Source of the DNA: JACKAQ01 sp965227145
Lineage (GTDB): Bacteria > Calditrichota > Calditrichia > RBG-13-44-9 > J075
Assembly (NCBI GenBank): GCA_965227145.1
Contig: OZ245730.1
Location: 1,426,001 to 1,490,000, forward strand
Length of the DNA stretch: 64,000 nucleotides
Direction of reading: 5' to 3'
A program made the position numbers and the translations under genes. This document shows, one piece after another, positions 7,422 to 15,975 of this stretch (its first letter is position 1; every line of letters begins with the position of its first letter). The notes under the pieces are model-generated. The model saw only the letters and a program-made list of their open reading frames with translations. It was not told the DNA's origin and searched no databases.

Positions 7422-9281
7422 ATGTTTGTAAATTCCCCGGACGCCAACAATGGCGATCCGTTTGTTGCACCATTGCCAAAATCGCAAACCACCTTTCCGC
7501 GTGGTTTATTTGATACACTTCCCGAATTTGAAATCTCCGCCGGAGAAATAAACAGTGGCTATTCTGCGCTTGCAGACCGCATTGTTGCAGCGATGCCCCA
7601 CGGATTGCGGGTGCTGGCGATCGACGGATTTCATGGCACGGATTGGGCTGCGTTTCGCTCCGGCATCGATGCGCAACTCGCGAAACACAATATTTTCCCC
7701 GAATGGTGGGATGTGCGCGATTGCCTGCTGTCTGCCGAAGTGATTCGCGAAAAAATCACGCCGTTTTTGGGCGGAAACGATCCGCTGTGGGGCACTCATT
7801 TCCCGTTGGGACCGGATGTGTTTTTCGATGCCGAAAAAATCGCCAAAAATCGCATTTTAGCCGCAATGGCGCGCGGCGAGGCATCCGGAAAATTAACCGT
7901 TTTTTACGGTTGCGGTGCGGGTTTGGTCGAGTTATTTGATCAGATTTGGTATATCGACGTGCCCAAAGATGAGATCCAGTTTCGCGCCCGCCGCAAAGAA
8001 ATCACCTGCCTCGGCGAAACCGAAAATCTGCCGTTCGGCGATTTTTACAAACGCACTTATTTTGTCGATTGGCCGGCGCTGAATCGCCACAAACGGATGC
8101 TGCTGCCGGAAATCGATTGCTTTATCGATCTGACGGACTCGGCGAAACCAACCGCAATCAGCGGCAGCGATTTGCGCACCGCGCTCCGCGAACTCGCCGA
8201 AACCCCGTTTCGTCCGCGACCGTGGTTTTACCCCGGACCCTGGGGCGGCAAATACATGCAGGGACACATGGGGCTCGATCCCGAGCAACCCAATTTTGCG
8301 TGGTCGTTTGAGATGATCGTGCCGGAAAACGGCGTCACCATCGCTAAAAACGGTGTGCAGCTGGAATTTTCGTTCGACTGTTTGCTGTATCAGGAAAATC
8401 GCCGGGTGATGGGCGCGGCGGCGGCGCAGCAATTCAAATTTGAGTGGCCCATCCGGCTGGATTATCTGGATACCATCGACGGGGGAAATTTGTCCACCCA
8501 ATGTCATCCGCGACCCAATTTTATGCGCCAGAATTTTGGCGAAACCTATACGCAGGATGAAACTTATTACATCAGCAATGCAAAGCCGGATGCAAAAGTT
8601 TATCTCGGTTTGACCGAAAATTGCGATCCGGTGGAATTTCGCGCGGCGTTGGAAACATCGCATCGCAACGGCACGGAACTGGATTTTGACAAATTTGTGA
8701 ACAGCGAACCCGCAAAACCGCACGACCTGTTCCTGATTCCCAACGGCACAGTGCATTGCAGTGGCACGGGCAATCTGGTGCTGGAAATCAGCGCAACGCC
8801 TTACATTTTCACGTTCAAAATTTACGATTACCTGCGGAAAGATTTGGAGGGAAATCTTCGCCCGATGAACATCGAACGGGCGTTCGAGAACATCTATTTT
8901 GATCGCCGCAAAAATTGGGTGCAGGAAAATCTGCTCGCCAAACCGCAGTTGCTCCGCGAAGGCGACGGCTGGCGGGAGGAAGTGCTTTACGACAAACCGT
9001 TCACCTTTTACAACGTTCATCGCGCTGAATTTGAGCGGGAATTTGAATTCGACACTGCAGATCGCGGGTTTGCGGTCAATTTAGTCGAAGGCGAATCGGT
9101 GGAAATTTGGGGTGAAAACGGGCGCAAAATGCCGCTGAAATATCTCGAATCGATGCTGATTCCTGCCGCTTGCGGACGAGTGAAAATCGTTAATCGCGGC
9201 GATCGACCCTGCAAAATGGTGCTGGTGTTTGTCCGCCCGACCGTTGGTGTCAGCGAACCGCTCAATTCGCCGTCGGATTGA
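7422..9281 (+). CDS. Large mannose-6-phosphate isomerase-like protein with N-terminal nucleoside-kinase-like domain
   Basis: A 619-residue protein in two parts. The first ~250 residues look like a P-loop nucleoside kinase (RVLAIDGFHGTDWAAF at 63-78; YGCGAGLVELFDQIWYIDVP further on), but the Walker lysine is missing (GFHGTDW in place of GxxGKS/T), so kinase activity is doubtful. The rest resembles a class I phosphomannose isomerase cupin core (GGKYMQGHMGLDPEQPNFAWSFE; later IPNGTVHCSG). AAGGAG six bases before the ATG fixes the start. It would interconvert a phosphorylated aldose and ketose after the ROK kinase. The fused architecture makes the exact reaction uncertain. Confidence 0.6.
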   Translation: MFVNSPDANNGDPFVAPLPKSQTTFPRGLFDTLPEFEISAGEINSGYSALADRIVAAMPHGLRVLAIDGFHGTDWAAFRSGIDAQLAKHNIFPEWWDVRDCLLSAEVIREKITPFLGGNDPLWGTHFPLGPDVFFDAEKIAKNRILAAMARGEASGKLTVFYGCGAGLVELFDQIWYIDVPKDEIQFRARRKEITCLGETENLPFGDFYKRTYFVDWPALNRHKRMLLPEIDCFIDLTDSAKPTAISGSDLRTALRELAETPFRPRPWFYPGPWGGKYMQGHMGLDPEQPNFAWSFEMIVPENGVTIAKNGVQLEFSFDCLLYQENRRVMGAAAAQQFKFEWPIRLDYLDTIDGGNLSTQCHPRPNFMRQNFGETYTQDETYYISNAKPDAKVYLGLTENCDPVEFRAALETSHRNGTELDFDKFVNSEPAKPHDLFLIPNGTVHCSGTGNLVLEISATPYIFTFKIYDYLRKDLEGNLRPMNIERAFENIYFDRRKNWVQENLLAKPQLLREGDGWREEVLYDKPFTFYNVHRAEFEREFEFDTADRGFAVNLVEGESVEIWGENGRKMPLKYLESMLIPAACGRVKIVNRGDRPCKMVLVFVRPTVGVSEPLNSPSD

Positions 9282-9283
9282 AA

Positions 9284-10840
9284 ATGGGTTTCGGCGAACA
9301 TCAAAAACAGTGGCTGGCAATCGCGGAGTCGCTAAAACCTACGTTATTTTGTGAGATAAAATATCCGAAATCTGTGGTCGAACCGGTTGCGGACGAAGAC
9401 GCCTTCCAAAATTGGCGAATGAAAAATATGCAGCCGGTTGCGGAACTGCTGAAGTTGTCATTTGCGGAGGGTGATCAATTTGTGCTCGATTTTAGTGAGC
9501 ATGTCGTAGGATATTTGCAATTTTCGCTGTCGCTGGACGGCGCGGCGATGGGCGGACCGCTGCGGCTGAAACTCACTTTCGGCGAAATACCGTCGGAAAT
9601 TGCCGAGCCGTTCGATCCCTATTCTGGGTCGCTCAGCCGTGCCTGGCTGCAGGATGAAATGATCACCGTGGATGAGTTGCCGCAAACCATTCGGCTTTCC
9701 CGGCGATTTGCTTTCCGTTTTCTCAAAATTGAGGTGCTCGCCTGTTCGTTCGATTACCGCTTCCGTTTTGACGATTTTCGCAGCGAAACGGTGACGTCCG
9801 TACCGCCGGATATCGAAAAATATTGCGATCATCGCATCCCCGAATCGCTTCGCGAGATTGATCGCGTGGCGCTGCGAACGCTGCGCAATTGCTTCCAGAC
9901 CGTGCCGGAGGACGGACCCAAACGCGACCGGCGGCTCTGGCTGGCGGATTCACCGTTGATGGCGCAGGTGATGTATCAGACCTTCCAAAATTACGATATT
10001 TACAAACGCGTTTTGCATCTGTTTGCCGGACTGGCGCACGATGACGGACGTATTCCCGCCTGCGTTTATGAACAGCCGCAACCGCACAAAAGCACGGAAT
10101 TTATCAGCGATTTTGCGATTATGTTTGGTGCGTATCTTCTTGATTATGCTGAAAATAGCAATGATTGGGAAACTGCCAAACGGCTGTGGCCGGTTGCCCA
10201 AAAACAGCTTGATGTCGCGCTGGCATATCTCGACGAAAACGGCTTGTTTCACGATCACGGGAAATATTGGGTGTTCATCGAATGGCAGCCGGAACTGGAT
10301 AAACAGGCCGCGATGCAGGGGTTGTTTATCCACGCGTTCAAACAAATTGTGGCGCTCGCCACAGCCATTTCCCGGGAAAATGAAGTGGCGGATTTGCCGG
10401 AAATCATCGAAAAAATGACGGCGGCGGCGTTGCAGTTGCGATCAGAAAATGCTCCGCATTTTTTCCTGAGCGGCGCATCGCGGCAGCTATCGTGGGCATC
10501 GCAAGTTTGGATGATTTTGGCAGAAGTCGTTGACGCGCCGGTCGGCGCGAATTTGCTCCGGGAAATTGTCAAATCACCGGACGCCGTCAAACCGGCGACG
10601 CCGTTTATCTACCAATACACCGCCGAAGCGATGTTCAAATGCGGCATGCACGATGCGGCAATTTCGCTGATTCAATCGTATTGGGGAAAAATGGTTGCGT
10701 TGGGTGCGAGCACATTTTGGGAAATTTTCGACCCGGAAGATTACTGGAAATCGCCGTATGGCAGCCATCACGTGAACAGCTATTGCCATTCCTGGAGCTG
10801 CACACCGGCGTATCTCATTCGCAAATATGTTGTAAAATGA
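9284..10840 (+). CDS. GH78-like alpha-L-rhamnosidase (six-hairpin glycosidase), no signal peptide
   Basis: A 518-residue (alpha/alpha)6-barrel glycosidase. The GPKRDRRLWLAD motif (~residue 211) corresponds to the conserved acidic region of GH78, and the end, GASTFWE then NSYCHSWSCTPAYLI, is typical of the family's catalytic barrel. An N-terminal beta-sandwich precedes it. It is shorter than most GH78 enzymes, which carry extra carbohydrate-binding modules, and has no export signal. It probably cleaves rhamnose or a similar residue from oligosaccharides inside the cell. ATG 9284 is used here; a TTG six bases earlier overlaps the upstream stop and is also possible. It is the last gene of the sugar block. 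Confidence 0.8.
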   Translation: MGFGEHQKQWLAIAESLKPTLFCEIKYPKSVVEPVADEDAFQNWRMKNMQPVAELLKLSFAEGDQFVLDFSEHVVGYLQFSLSLDGAAMGGPLRLKLTFGEIPSEIAEPFDPYSGSLSRAWLQDEMITVDELPQTIRLSRRFAFRFLKIEVLACSFDYRFRFDDFRSETVTSVPPDIEKYCDHRIPESLREIDRVALRTLRNCFQTVPEDGPKRDRRLWLADSPLMAQVMYQTFQNYDIYKRVLHLFAGLAHDDGRIPACVYEQPQPHKSTEFISDFAIMFGAYLLDYAENSNDWETAKRLWPVAQKQLDVALAYLDENGLFHDHGKYWVFIEWQPELDKQAAMQGLFIHAFKQIVALATAISRENEVADLPEIIEKMTAAALQLRSENAPHFFLSGASRQLSWASQVWMILAEVVDAPVGANLLREIVKSPDAVKPATPFIYQYTAEAMFKCGMHDAAISLIQSYWGKMVALGASTFWEIFDPEDYWKSPYGSHHVNSYCHSWSCTPAYLIRKYVVK

Positions 10841-10989
10841 CGGATTACTTTTGCCACCCACGAAGTGGTGCCTTCTGCAAGAGGCACGGAGCAACACAGA
10901 GGGGAAAAATACATTGATGCAATTTATTGTGGAATTGAATGGAATTTATAAATTTGTCGTCGCTGACCGCTAACCATTGGCCGCTTTTA

Positions 10990-11430
10990 TCACCCAACCT
11001 GCTCACCGGATTCTCCCCACGCCGTAACCACCAGCCGCCGCGATCCACCGTGATCGCGATGCTCGCATAAATAAATGCCCTGCCACGTGCCCAAATTAAA
11101 CTGCCCGTTGCTCACCGGAACCGTGACGCTGCTGCCGAGCAGCGACGCTTTGATATGCGCCGGCATATCATCCGGTCCCTCAAATGTGTGGCGATAGTAC
11201 GGCGCATTTTCCGGCACTATCTCGTTGAAATGCGATTCCATATCCAACCGCACATCGGACGACGCGTTCTCGTTGATGCTCAGCGAAGCCGACGTATGTT
11301 GTATAAAAATGTGCACAACGCCAATTCGCAAATCACGCAATTCTGGAATTTGTCGCTCAATTTCATGTGTGATAATATGGAAACCGCGCTTTTTCGCTGA
11401 TAATTTGATCGATTTTTGAATCCATTTCAT
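10990..11430 (-). CDS. yjbQ: YjbQ/UPF0047 family protein (secondary thiamine-phosphate synthase-type)
   Basis: A 146-residue protein of the YjbQ family, a small trimeric beta-rich fold; the E. coli member shows weak thiamine-phosphate synthase activity, and the true role is unsettled. The classical signature FIQHTSASLSINENA (43-57) and the late GTWQGIYLCEHRDHGG are both present, which places it in the main bacterial subfamily. It converges with the rhamnosidase gene. A second, clearly different YjbQ paralogue lies at 47757-48188. Confidence 0.88.
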   Translation of the reverse strand: MKWIQKSIKLSAKKRGFHIITHEIERQIPELRDLRIGVVHIFIQHTSASLSINENASSDVRLDMESHFNEIVPENAPYYRHTFEGPDDMPAHIKASLLGSSVTVPVSNGQFNLGTWQGIYLCEHRDHGGSRRLVVTAWGESGEQVG

Positions 11431-11866
11431 GTGGGTTGCTCCGATTTTTTAGCAGGGATTATTTTTGCCGTGAAAGGCGCAAAGTTCGCGAAGAGTATTT
11501 AAATCCAGTTTATCTTGCTCCGAAGGAGTGCCTTCGGCATAATTGTGTCAAAAATAAAAAAATGAATTTATACTGCAAATGCTCTTTAATTTTTTCGAAG
11601 AGGTGATAATGAGTTTCTGCCTATGCAGGAATGACCGTTGAGAGGTCGTCTGTCACTCCTGCAAATACAGGAGTCTCCTCTTTGATACGTTGAAATTATG
11701 TTCATTCAAAGTATCAAAAGAAGATACAGCTTTATTTCTTTGCGCCCTTCGCACCTTTGCGGCAAACTCTCTACCCACAAATTTACTTTTCACTTTCATT
11801 TTCTCGCGATTCGTTAGTTTATTACGGTTCTATTTTGGAAATTTTTGTTGAACGAAAGGCGGAAAA
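11431..11866. other. Repeat-rich intergenic stretch, no gene seen
   Basis: This 436-base gap holds three kinds of decayed repeat: GCAAAGTTCGCGAAG (near 11478) facing an inverted partner, CTTTGCGCCCTTCGCACC (near 11740); a perfect CCGAAGG/CCTTCGG hairpin at 11520-11537; and a GAGTTTCTGC...GCAGGAATGACC / GTCACTCCTGC...AGGAGTC pair at 11611-11678. No reading frame with a plausible start and ribosome site was found. The promoters of the flanking divergent genes must lie here. Confidence 0.6.
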
Positions 11867-12772
11867 ATGAAACCTCGTGATAAATATGTGGTCGGGTTGG
11901 TGCAAATGGCGGCATCGGAAAATCCCGACGAAAACCTGCAAAAAGCGATTCATCTCAGCGAGCAGGCAGCGAAAGACGGTGCTCAAATCATCTGTCTGCC
12001 GGAGCTGTTTCGCTCGCAATATTTTTGCCAGTGCGAAGATGTCGATCTGTTCAATCTGGCGGAGAGCATTCCCGGACCGTCCACCGATGCGCTGGCAAAA
12101 GTGGCGAAAGCGCGCAATGTGACCATTGTTGCGTCGCTGTTTGAGGCGCGCGCGGCGGGATTATATCACAACACCGTGGCGATTTTGAATCCGGCCGGCG
12201 AGATCGACGGCATCTATCGCAAAATGCACATTCCGGACGATCCGGCGTATTACGAAAAATTTTATTTCACGCCCGGCGATATCGGATTTAAAGTGTTCGA
12301 AACGCCACAGGCGAAAATCGGCACGCTGATTTGTTGGGATCAGTGGTTCCCGGAAGGCGCGCGACTGACCGCGATGCGCGGCGCGGATATTCTGTTTTAC
12401 CCGACGGCCATCGGCTGGCATCCTCATGAAAAACAACAACTTGGCGCAGAGCAGCGTGATGCCTGGCGAACCATCCAGCGCGGTCACGCGATTGCCAACG
12501 GATTATATGTTGCGGCGATCAACCGCATCGGGCACGAAAAAACGGTTCCCGGCGAAGCGGGTATCCAGTTTTGGGGAAGCACATTTTTGGCCGATCCGTT
12601 TGGCGTGGTCATCGCGGAGGCGTCGATCGATAAAGAGGAAACGCTCATCGCGGAAATAAATCCGGCGCGAATTGAGGAAGTGCGGCGCGGCTGGCCGTTC
12701 CTGCGCGACCGGCGGATTGATAAATACGGCGACATCACCAAACGATTCATCGACGACAGCAACATTGGATAA
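11867..12772 (+). CDS. aguB: N-carbamoylputrescine amidase
   Basis: A 301-residue carbon-nitrogen hydrolase (nitrilase superfamily) that converts N-carbamoylputrescine to putrescine, CO2 and ammonia. The catalytic triad is visible: E46 (LPELFRSQYFC), K119 (YRKMHIPDD) and C156 (LICWDQWFPE). The FRSQYF and IPDDPxYYEKFYFTPGD stretches are characteristic of AguB rather than of other nitrilases. The aguA gene begins five bases downstream, giving the complete agmatine-to-putrescine route in one operon. An AAGGCGG-like ribosome site precedes the ATG. Confidence 0.93.
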   Translation: MKPRDKYVVGLVQMAASENPDENLQKAIHLSEQAAKDGAQIICLPELFRSQYFCQCEDVDLFNLAESIPGPSTDALAKVAKARNVTIVASLFEARAAGLYHNTVAILNPAGEIDGIYRKMHIPDDPAYYEKFYFTPGDIGFKVFETPQAKIGTLICWDQWFPEGARLTAMRGADILFYPTAIGWHPHEKQQLGAEQRDAWRTIQRGHAIANGLYVAAINRIGHEKTVPGEAGIQFWGSTFLADPFGVVIAEASIDKEETLIAEINPARIEEVRRGWPFLRDRRIDKYGDITKRFIDDSNIG

Positions 12773-12777
12773 AGAAA

Positions 12778-13860
12778 ATGAACAACGAAAATATTGTAAA
12801 TACTGAACTTACCGGGTTTCGATTTCCGGCGGAATGGGAAAAGCACGAAGCCACCTGGCTGGGCTGGCCGCACAATCGCACCGACTGGCCGGGCAAAATT
12901 GCGCCGATCCATTGGGTGTACGGCGAGATGGTTCGCAAAATTGTGCCGGGCGAAAAACTGCACATTTTGGTGCAAAACGAGGTGCTCGAAAATAGAGCCA
13001 AACGGGTGTTGACGCGGATTGGCGTCGATCTTTCTCAGGTCGAATTTTTTAGATTTCCGACCAATCGCGGATGGACGCGCGACACCGGACCCATTTTCAT
13101 CAAACGCGAATCGCCGCAGCCGGAAATTGCCATCGCCGGATTCCTTTTTAACGCGTGGGCAAAATATTCGGATTGGGAACTGGATTGCCAGATTCCCCAA
13201 AAAATTGCCGATCGCACCGGACGAAAACGGATTCCGATTCGCAAAAACGGGGTAGATGTGGTGCTGGAAGGTGGTGCCATCGACGTGAACGGCGCCGGAA
13301 CATTGCTCACCACCGAAGAATGTTTGCTCGACCCGAAAACGCAGGTGCGCAATCCGTTGCTCAGCCGCGCGGAAATCGAAGCGGTGCTGTGCGATACGCT
13401 CGGCGTATCGAATGTGCTGTGGCTGAACAAAGGCATCACCGGGGATGATACGCACGGGCACGTCGATGATTTCTGCCGTTTTGTGAATCGCAACACGGTC
13501 GTGCTCAGCGAGGAGAAAAACGGCCGCGATCCAAATCATGCAATATTAGAAGAAAATCGCGAACGGCTGGAAAATTACCGGTTGGAAAATGGTTCAAAAA
13601 TCAACATTCTCCGGCTACCGATGCCCGAACCGCTGATGTTCGACGGCTATCGTTTGCCGGCGAGTTACGCCAATTTTTACATCGCTAATCAAGCGGTAAT
13701 TGTGCCGACGTTTAACGATCCGAACGACCGGATTGCGTTGGGAATTCTGGCGGATTTATTCACAGATCGAAAAGTGGTCGGCATTCACGCAGTGGATTTG
13801 GTGTTGGGATTGGGCACGCTGCATTGCCTCACACAGCAGGAACCGGCGTTGCAAGGATAA
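12778..13860 (+). CDS. aguA: Agmatine deiminase
   Basis: A 360-residue peptidyl-arginine-deiminase-family enzyme that hydrolyses agmatine to N-carbamoylputrescine and ammonia. The opening GFRFPAEWEKHEATWLGWP is the family hallmark. WTRDTGPIF (99-107), EGGAIDVNG (164-172), GHVD with H228 and D230, and the nucleophile C350 in HCLTQQEP complete the active site; the usual GGGNIHC is here GLGTLHC. Its product is the substrate of aguB immediately upstream. No speA-type arginine decarboxylase is in the window, so agmatine comes from elsewhere or outside. Confidence 0.94.
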   Translation: MNNENIVNTELTGFRFPAEWEKHEATWLGWPHNRTDWPGKIAPIHWVYGEMVRKIVPGEKLHILVQNEVLENRAKRVLTRIGVDLSQVEFFRFPTNRGWTRDTGPIFIKRESPQPEIAIAGFLFNAWAKYSDWELDCQIPQKIADRTGRKRIPIRKNGVDVVLEGGAIDVNGAGTLLTTEECLLDPKTQVRNPLLSRAEIEAVLCDTLGVSNVLWLNKGITGDDTHGHVDDFCRFVNRNTVVLSEEKNGRDPNHAILEENRERLENYRLENGSKINILRLPMPEPLMFDGYRLPASYANFYIANQAVIVPTFNDPNDRIALGILADLFTDRKVVGIHAVDLVLGLGTLHCLTQQEPALQG

Positions 13861-13908
13861 AGGAAAAAGGGAAAAGGAAAATGTAGGGGCACGGTGTCGA
13901 CGTGCCCC
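13858..13908. repeat. Polypurine tail plus GTAGGGGCACG palindrome after aguA
   Basis: Purine units (AAGGAAAAAGGGAAAAGG) start at the aguA stop and run into TGTA followed by GGGGCACG / CGTGCCCC arms (13886-13893 and 13901-13908). The TGTAG-palindrome design placed right after a stop codon is the same as at 5032, with different arms. A decayed relative (GTAGCGGCGCGGCG) follows the SDR gene at 1421. Confidence 0.6.
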
Positions 13909-13939
13909 AAAGCGGCACAACGCACCCCTTTAAAAAACA

Positions 13940-14278
13940 TCAATTACCAATTATTTCATTCAACCCATCTACAATATTATCAACAACTTCGGGCGGAAGC
14001 TGGGTAATTCTGTTATCCAAACGCTCAACCGACAGCGTGCGGATTTGACTGATTTTCACCCATGATTTTTTGGGTAAATCGTGGCTTTGCAGTTCGAAAG
14101 TAAGAGGAAATCCGGCGGTTGGCTGTTGACTGGTAATCGCCATTGCGATGACCGTTCCCGATCGTGCATTGAAAATGTTGTGGCTGATGATCAGCACTGG
14201 TCGTTTGCCAGCCTGCTCTCTGCCGCGTACGGGATTCAGATCCGCCCAATAAATATCGCCCCTCAGTATTCTGGCCAT
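13940..14278 (-). CDS. MazF/PemK-family endoribonuclease toxin
   Basis: A 112-residue toxin of the MazF type, which cuts mRNA at short sequences. It opens LRGDIYWADLNPVRGREQAGKRPVLIIS, the standard beta-barrel start with the catalytic-region Arg in KRPVLI, and has a Thr in AMAITSQ at the position of the second catalytic residue. The length is normal. The start overlaps the end of the antitoxin gene by 16 bases, so production depends on antitoxin translation. Confidence 0.92.
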   Translation of the reverse strand: MARILRGDIYWADLNPVRGREQAGKRPVLIISHNIFNARSGTVIAMAITSQQPTAGFPLTFELQSHDLPKKSWVKISQIRTLSVERLDNRITQLPPEVVDNIVDGLNEIIGN

Positions 14279-14505
14279 TCATCCATCTCCGTCGACATCC
14301 CTTCTTCAGCAATCGTTTTTTCAAAATCCGGATCGAGTTTTGCGCATTCAACAGCGAGGCGGCTTTTATTTATCCGGGTCAATTTGTCGAGAATTGCCTC
14401 CTGAATGACTTTGCTGCGATTGGGGAAAATGCGTTTTTCAACCAGTTCATCTACCTGTTGCAGCAGACTGTCTTCCAATGAAATGGCAATTTTTTTCGTT
14501 GACAT
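14263..14505 (-). CDS. Ribbon-helix-helix antitoxin paired with MazF
   Basis: An 80-residue antitoxin. Its first half is a ribbon-helix-helix DNA-binding fold (KKIAISLEDSLLQQVDEL) and the C-terminal half is acidic (DPDFEKTIAEEGMSTEMDEWPEY), as expected for the part that blocks the toxin. AAGGAAG six bases before the codon at 14505 supports this start over one ten codons upstream. The two-gene operon probably represses itself. Confidence 0.88.
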   Translation of the reverse strand: MSTKKIAISLEDSLLQQVDELVEKRIFPNRSKVIQEAILDKLTRINKSRLAVECAKLDPDFEKTIAEEGMSTEMDEWPEY

Positions 14506-14560
14506 ACACTTCCTTTTGGTATTCCGATTTGTCATACTTTAGTGATTTTTGCAGGGGAAG

Positions 14561-15271
14561 TCAAGCCGATTTTCCCCCCGTTCGCCAGTGCAAATAGAAC
14601 GATGCCAGAAAATAAAATGCCGGATAAAACAGCGATCCGTACAGCAGCGACGGTCGCGGATCGTCGAATTCGCGAAACAGCAGCGCAAAAATAACCACCC
14701 ACAGCGCGAAAAACGCCCGGTCGATCACCCGGAATTGCCGCGTTTCGTTGAACGACATAAATTTGATTGGTGCGAAAGTCAGTGCAGCTAAAACCAGTAA
14801 AATCAATCCGCTTTGCCAATCCGCTAAATCCAGCCAAAACAAATAAATAGCTACCGCATTCCAATACGATGGAAATCCTGTAAAAAAGCCGTCACCGGTT
14901 TTTGCGGCAATGTTGCAGAAGCCGTATGCCGAGGCTACCAGCACCGCAAACAGCACGAATTGCCAGTATCCGCCCGGCAATTCAAATTGATACATAAAAA
15001 ATACCGGCACAAACGTGTAGGTCAAAAAATCAGTGATGTCGTCCAGTTTGCGACCGTCGAAATTTGGTGTGTATTTTTTCACTTCCCATTTTCGGGCAAA
15101 AGTGCCGTCCGTGCCGTCGATGACCATCGCCAGCGCGATCCACAGCGCGGCGGAAAACGCATTTTCGTTGACGATGGAAACGGTTGCCAGCAGCGCCACC
15201 GGCACGCCGAGCGCCGTGTAAAAATGCACCAGCCACGCTCGCGCAACCCGCCGATTATCAGATTTTTTCAT
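14561..15271 (-). CDS. pcs: CDP-alcohol phosphatidyltransferase, probable phosphatidylcholine synthase
   Basis: A 236-residue inner-membrane enzyme with about seven to eight hydrophobic segments. The CDP-alcohol motif D-x2-D-G-x2-A-R...G-x3-D-x3-D is complete in VIDGTDGTFARKW...FDGRKLDDITD. The opening RAWLVHFYTALGVPVALLA and the DFLTYTFVPV stretch match phosphatidylcholine synthases, which join choline directly to CDP-diacylglycerol. PssA or PgsA would be the alternative, but the VH-xx-TALG start favours Pcs. It is divergent from the flavin-oxidase/selB operon. Confidence 0.75.
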   Translation of the reverse strand: MKKSDNRRVARAWLVHFYTALGVPVALLATVSIVNENAFSAALWIALAMVIDGTDGTFARKWEVKKYTPNFDGRKLDDITDFLTYTFVPVFFMYQFELPGGYWQFVLFAVLVASAYGFCNIAAKTGDGFFTGFPSYWNAVAIYLFWLDLADWQSGLILLVLAALTFAPIKFMSFNETRQFRVIDRAFFALWVVIFALLFREFDDPRPSLLYGSLFYPAFYFLASFYLHWRTGGKSA

Positions 15272-15357
15272 CGTTTTCGGTTGTTTTTTTGGTTCATCTC
15301 TCTGTAAAATTGCCCATCAGTTTACGCAAAAATCACAATTTTTCAAAACGGGGCTGC

Positions 15358-15975
15358 ATGGGCGATTATCAACACGAAAGCTGGGATTCCTTCGACGAAA
15401 TTCTCCAAAAATGTTTCGGGATGCTCGAAACCGGCGTTTCCGACCGGCGCGATCCGCTGCACACGCCGGTGATCGGCACGATTGAAAATAACACGCCGCA
15501 GTTGCGAACCGTCATTTTTCGAAAATTTGATCCGGTATCGCGAACGCTGATTTTTCACACAGATTTGCGGTCTGAAAAAGTATCGCAAATTCAGAAAAAT
15601 CCAGTGGTTAGCTGGCTGTTTTATCACCCGGAGCGAAAGGTGCAGTTGCGGATTATCAGCGATGCGACAATCCATTCAGACGACAGCATTGCCGATGAAC
15701 GTTGGGCAGCCAGCCAGTTGATGAGCCGCCGCTGCTACTGCATTCCGGTTGCGCCGGGCACCATTTCCGATGCGCCGGAATCCGGTTTGCCGGAAATTTT
15801 GCTACAGCGCCGACCCACCGAAAGCGAATCCGACGAACTCGGGCGCGCCAATTTTGCGGTAATTTCCTGCCAAATTCGCGAAATGGACTGGCTGTATCTC
15901 GCGGCAAAAGGGCACCGCCGCGCCAAATTTGAATGGAAAAATGAACAACTTCACGCAAGCTGGTTGATTCCCTGA
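15358..15975 (+). CDS. Pyridoxamine 5'-phosphate oxidase-related FMN-binding protein
   Basis: A 205-residue split-barrel flavoprotein of the PNPOx-like family: RTVIFRKFDPVSRTLIFHTDLRSEKVSQI is the FMN-phosphate binding region, followed by VVSWLFYHPERKVQLRI. It resembles the Alr4036-type group rather than true PdxH because it lacks the PdxH C-terminal motif. The ATG at 15358 is chosen because the family begins about there; an upstream extension overlaps the divergent gene. Its TGA overlaps the selB start by one base (TGATG), so the two are co-translated. Substrate unknown. Confidence 0.75.
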   Translation: MGDYQHESWDSFDEILQKCFGMLETGVSDRRDPLHTPVIGTIENNTPQLRTVIFRKFDPVSRTLIFHTDLRSEKVSQIQKNPVVSWLFYHPERKVQLRIISDATIHSDDSIADERWAASQLMSRRCYCIPVAPGTISDAPESGLPEILLQRRPTESESDELGRANFAVISCQIREMDWLYLAAKGHRRAKFEWKNEQLHASWLIP

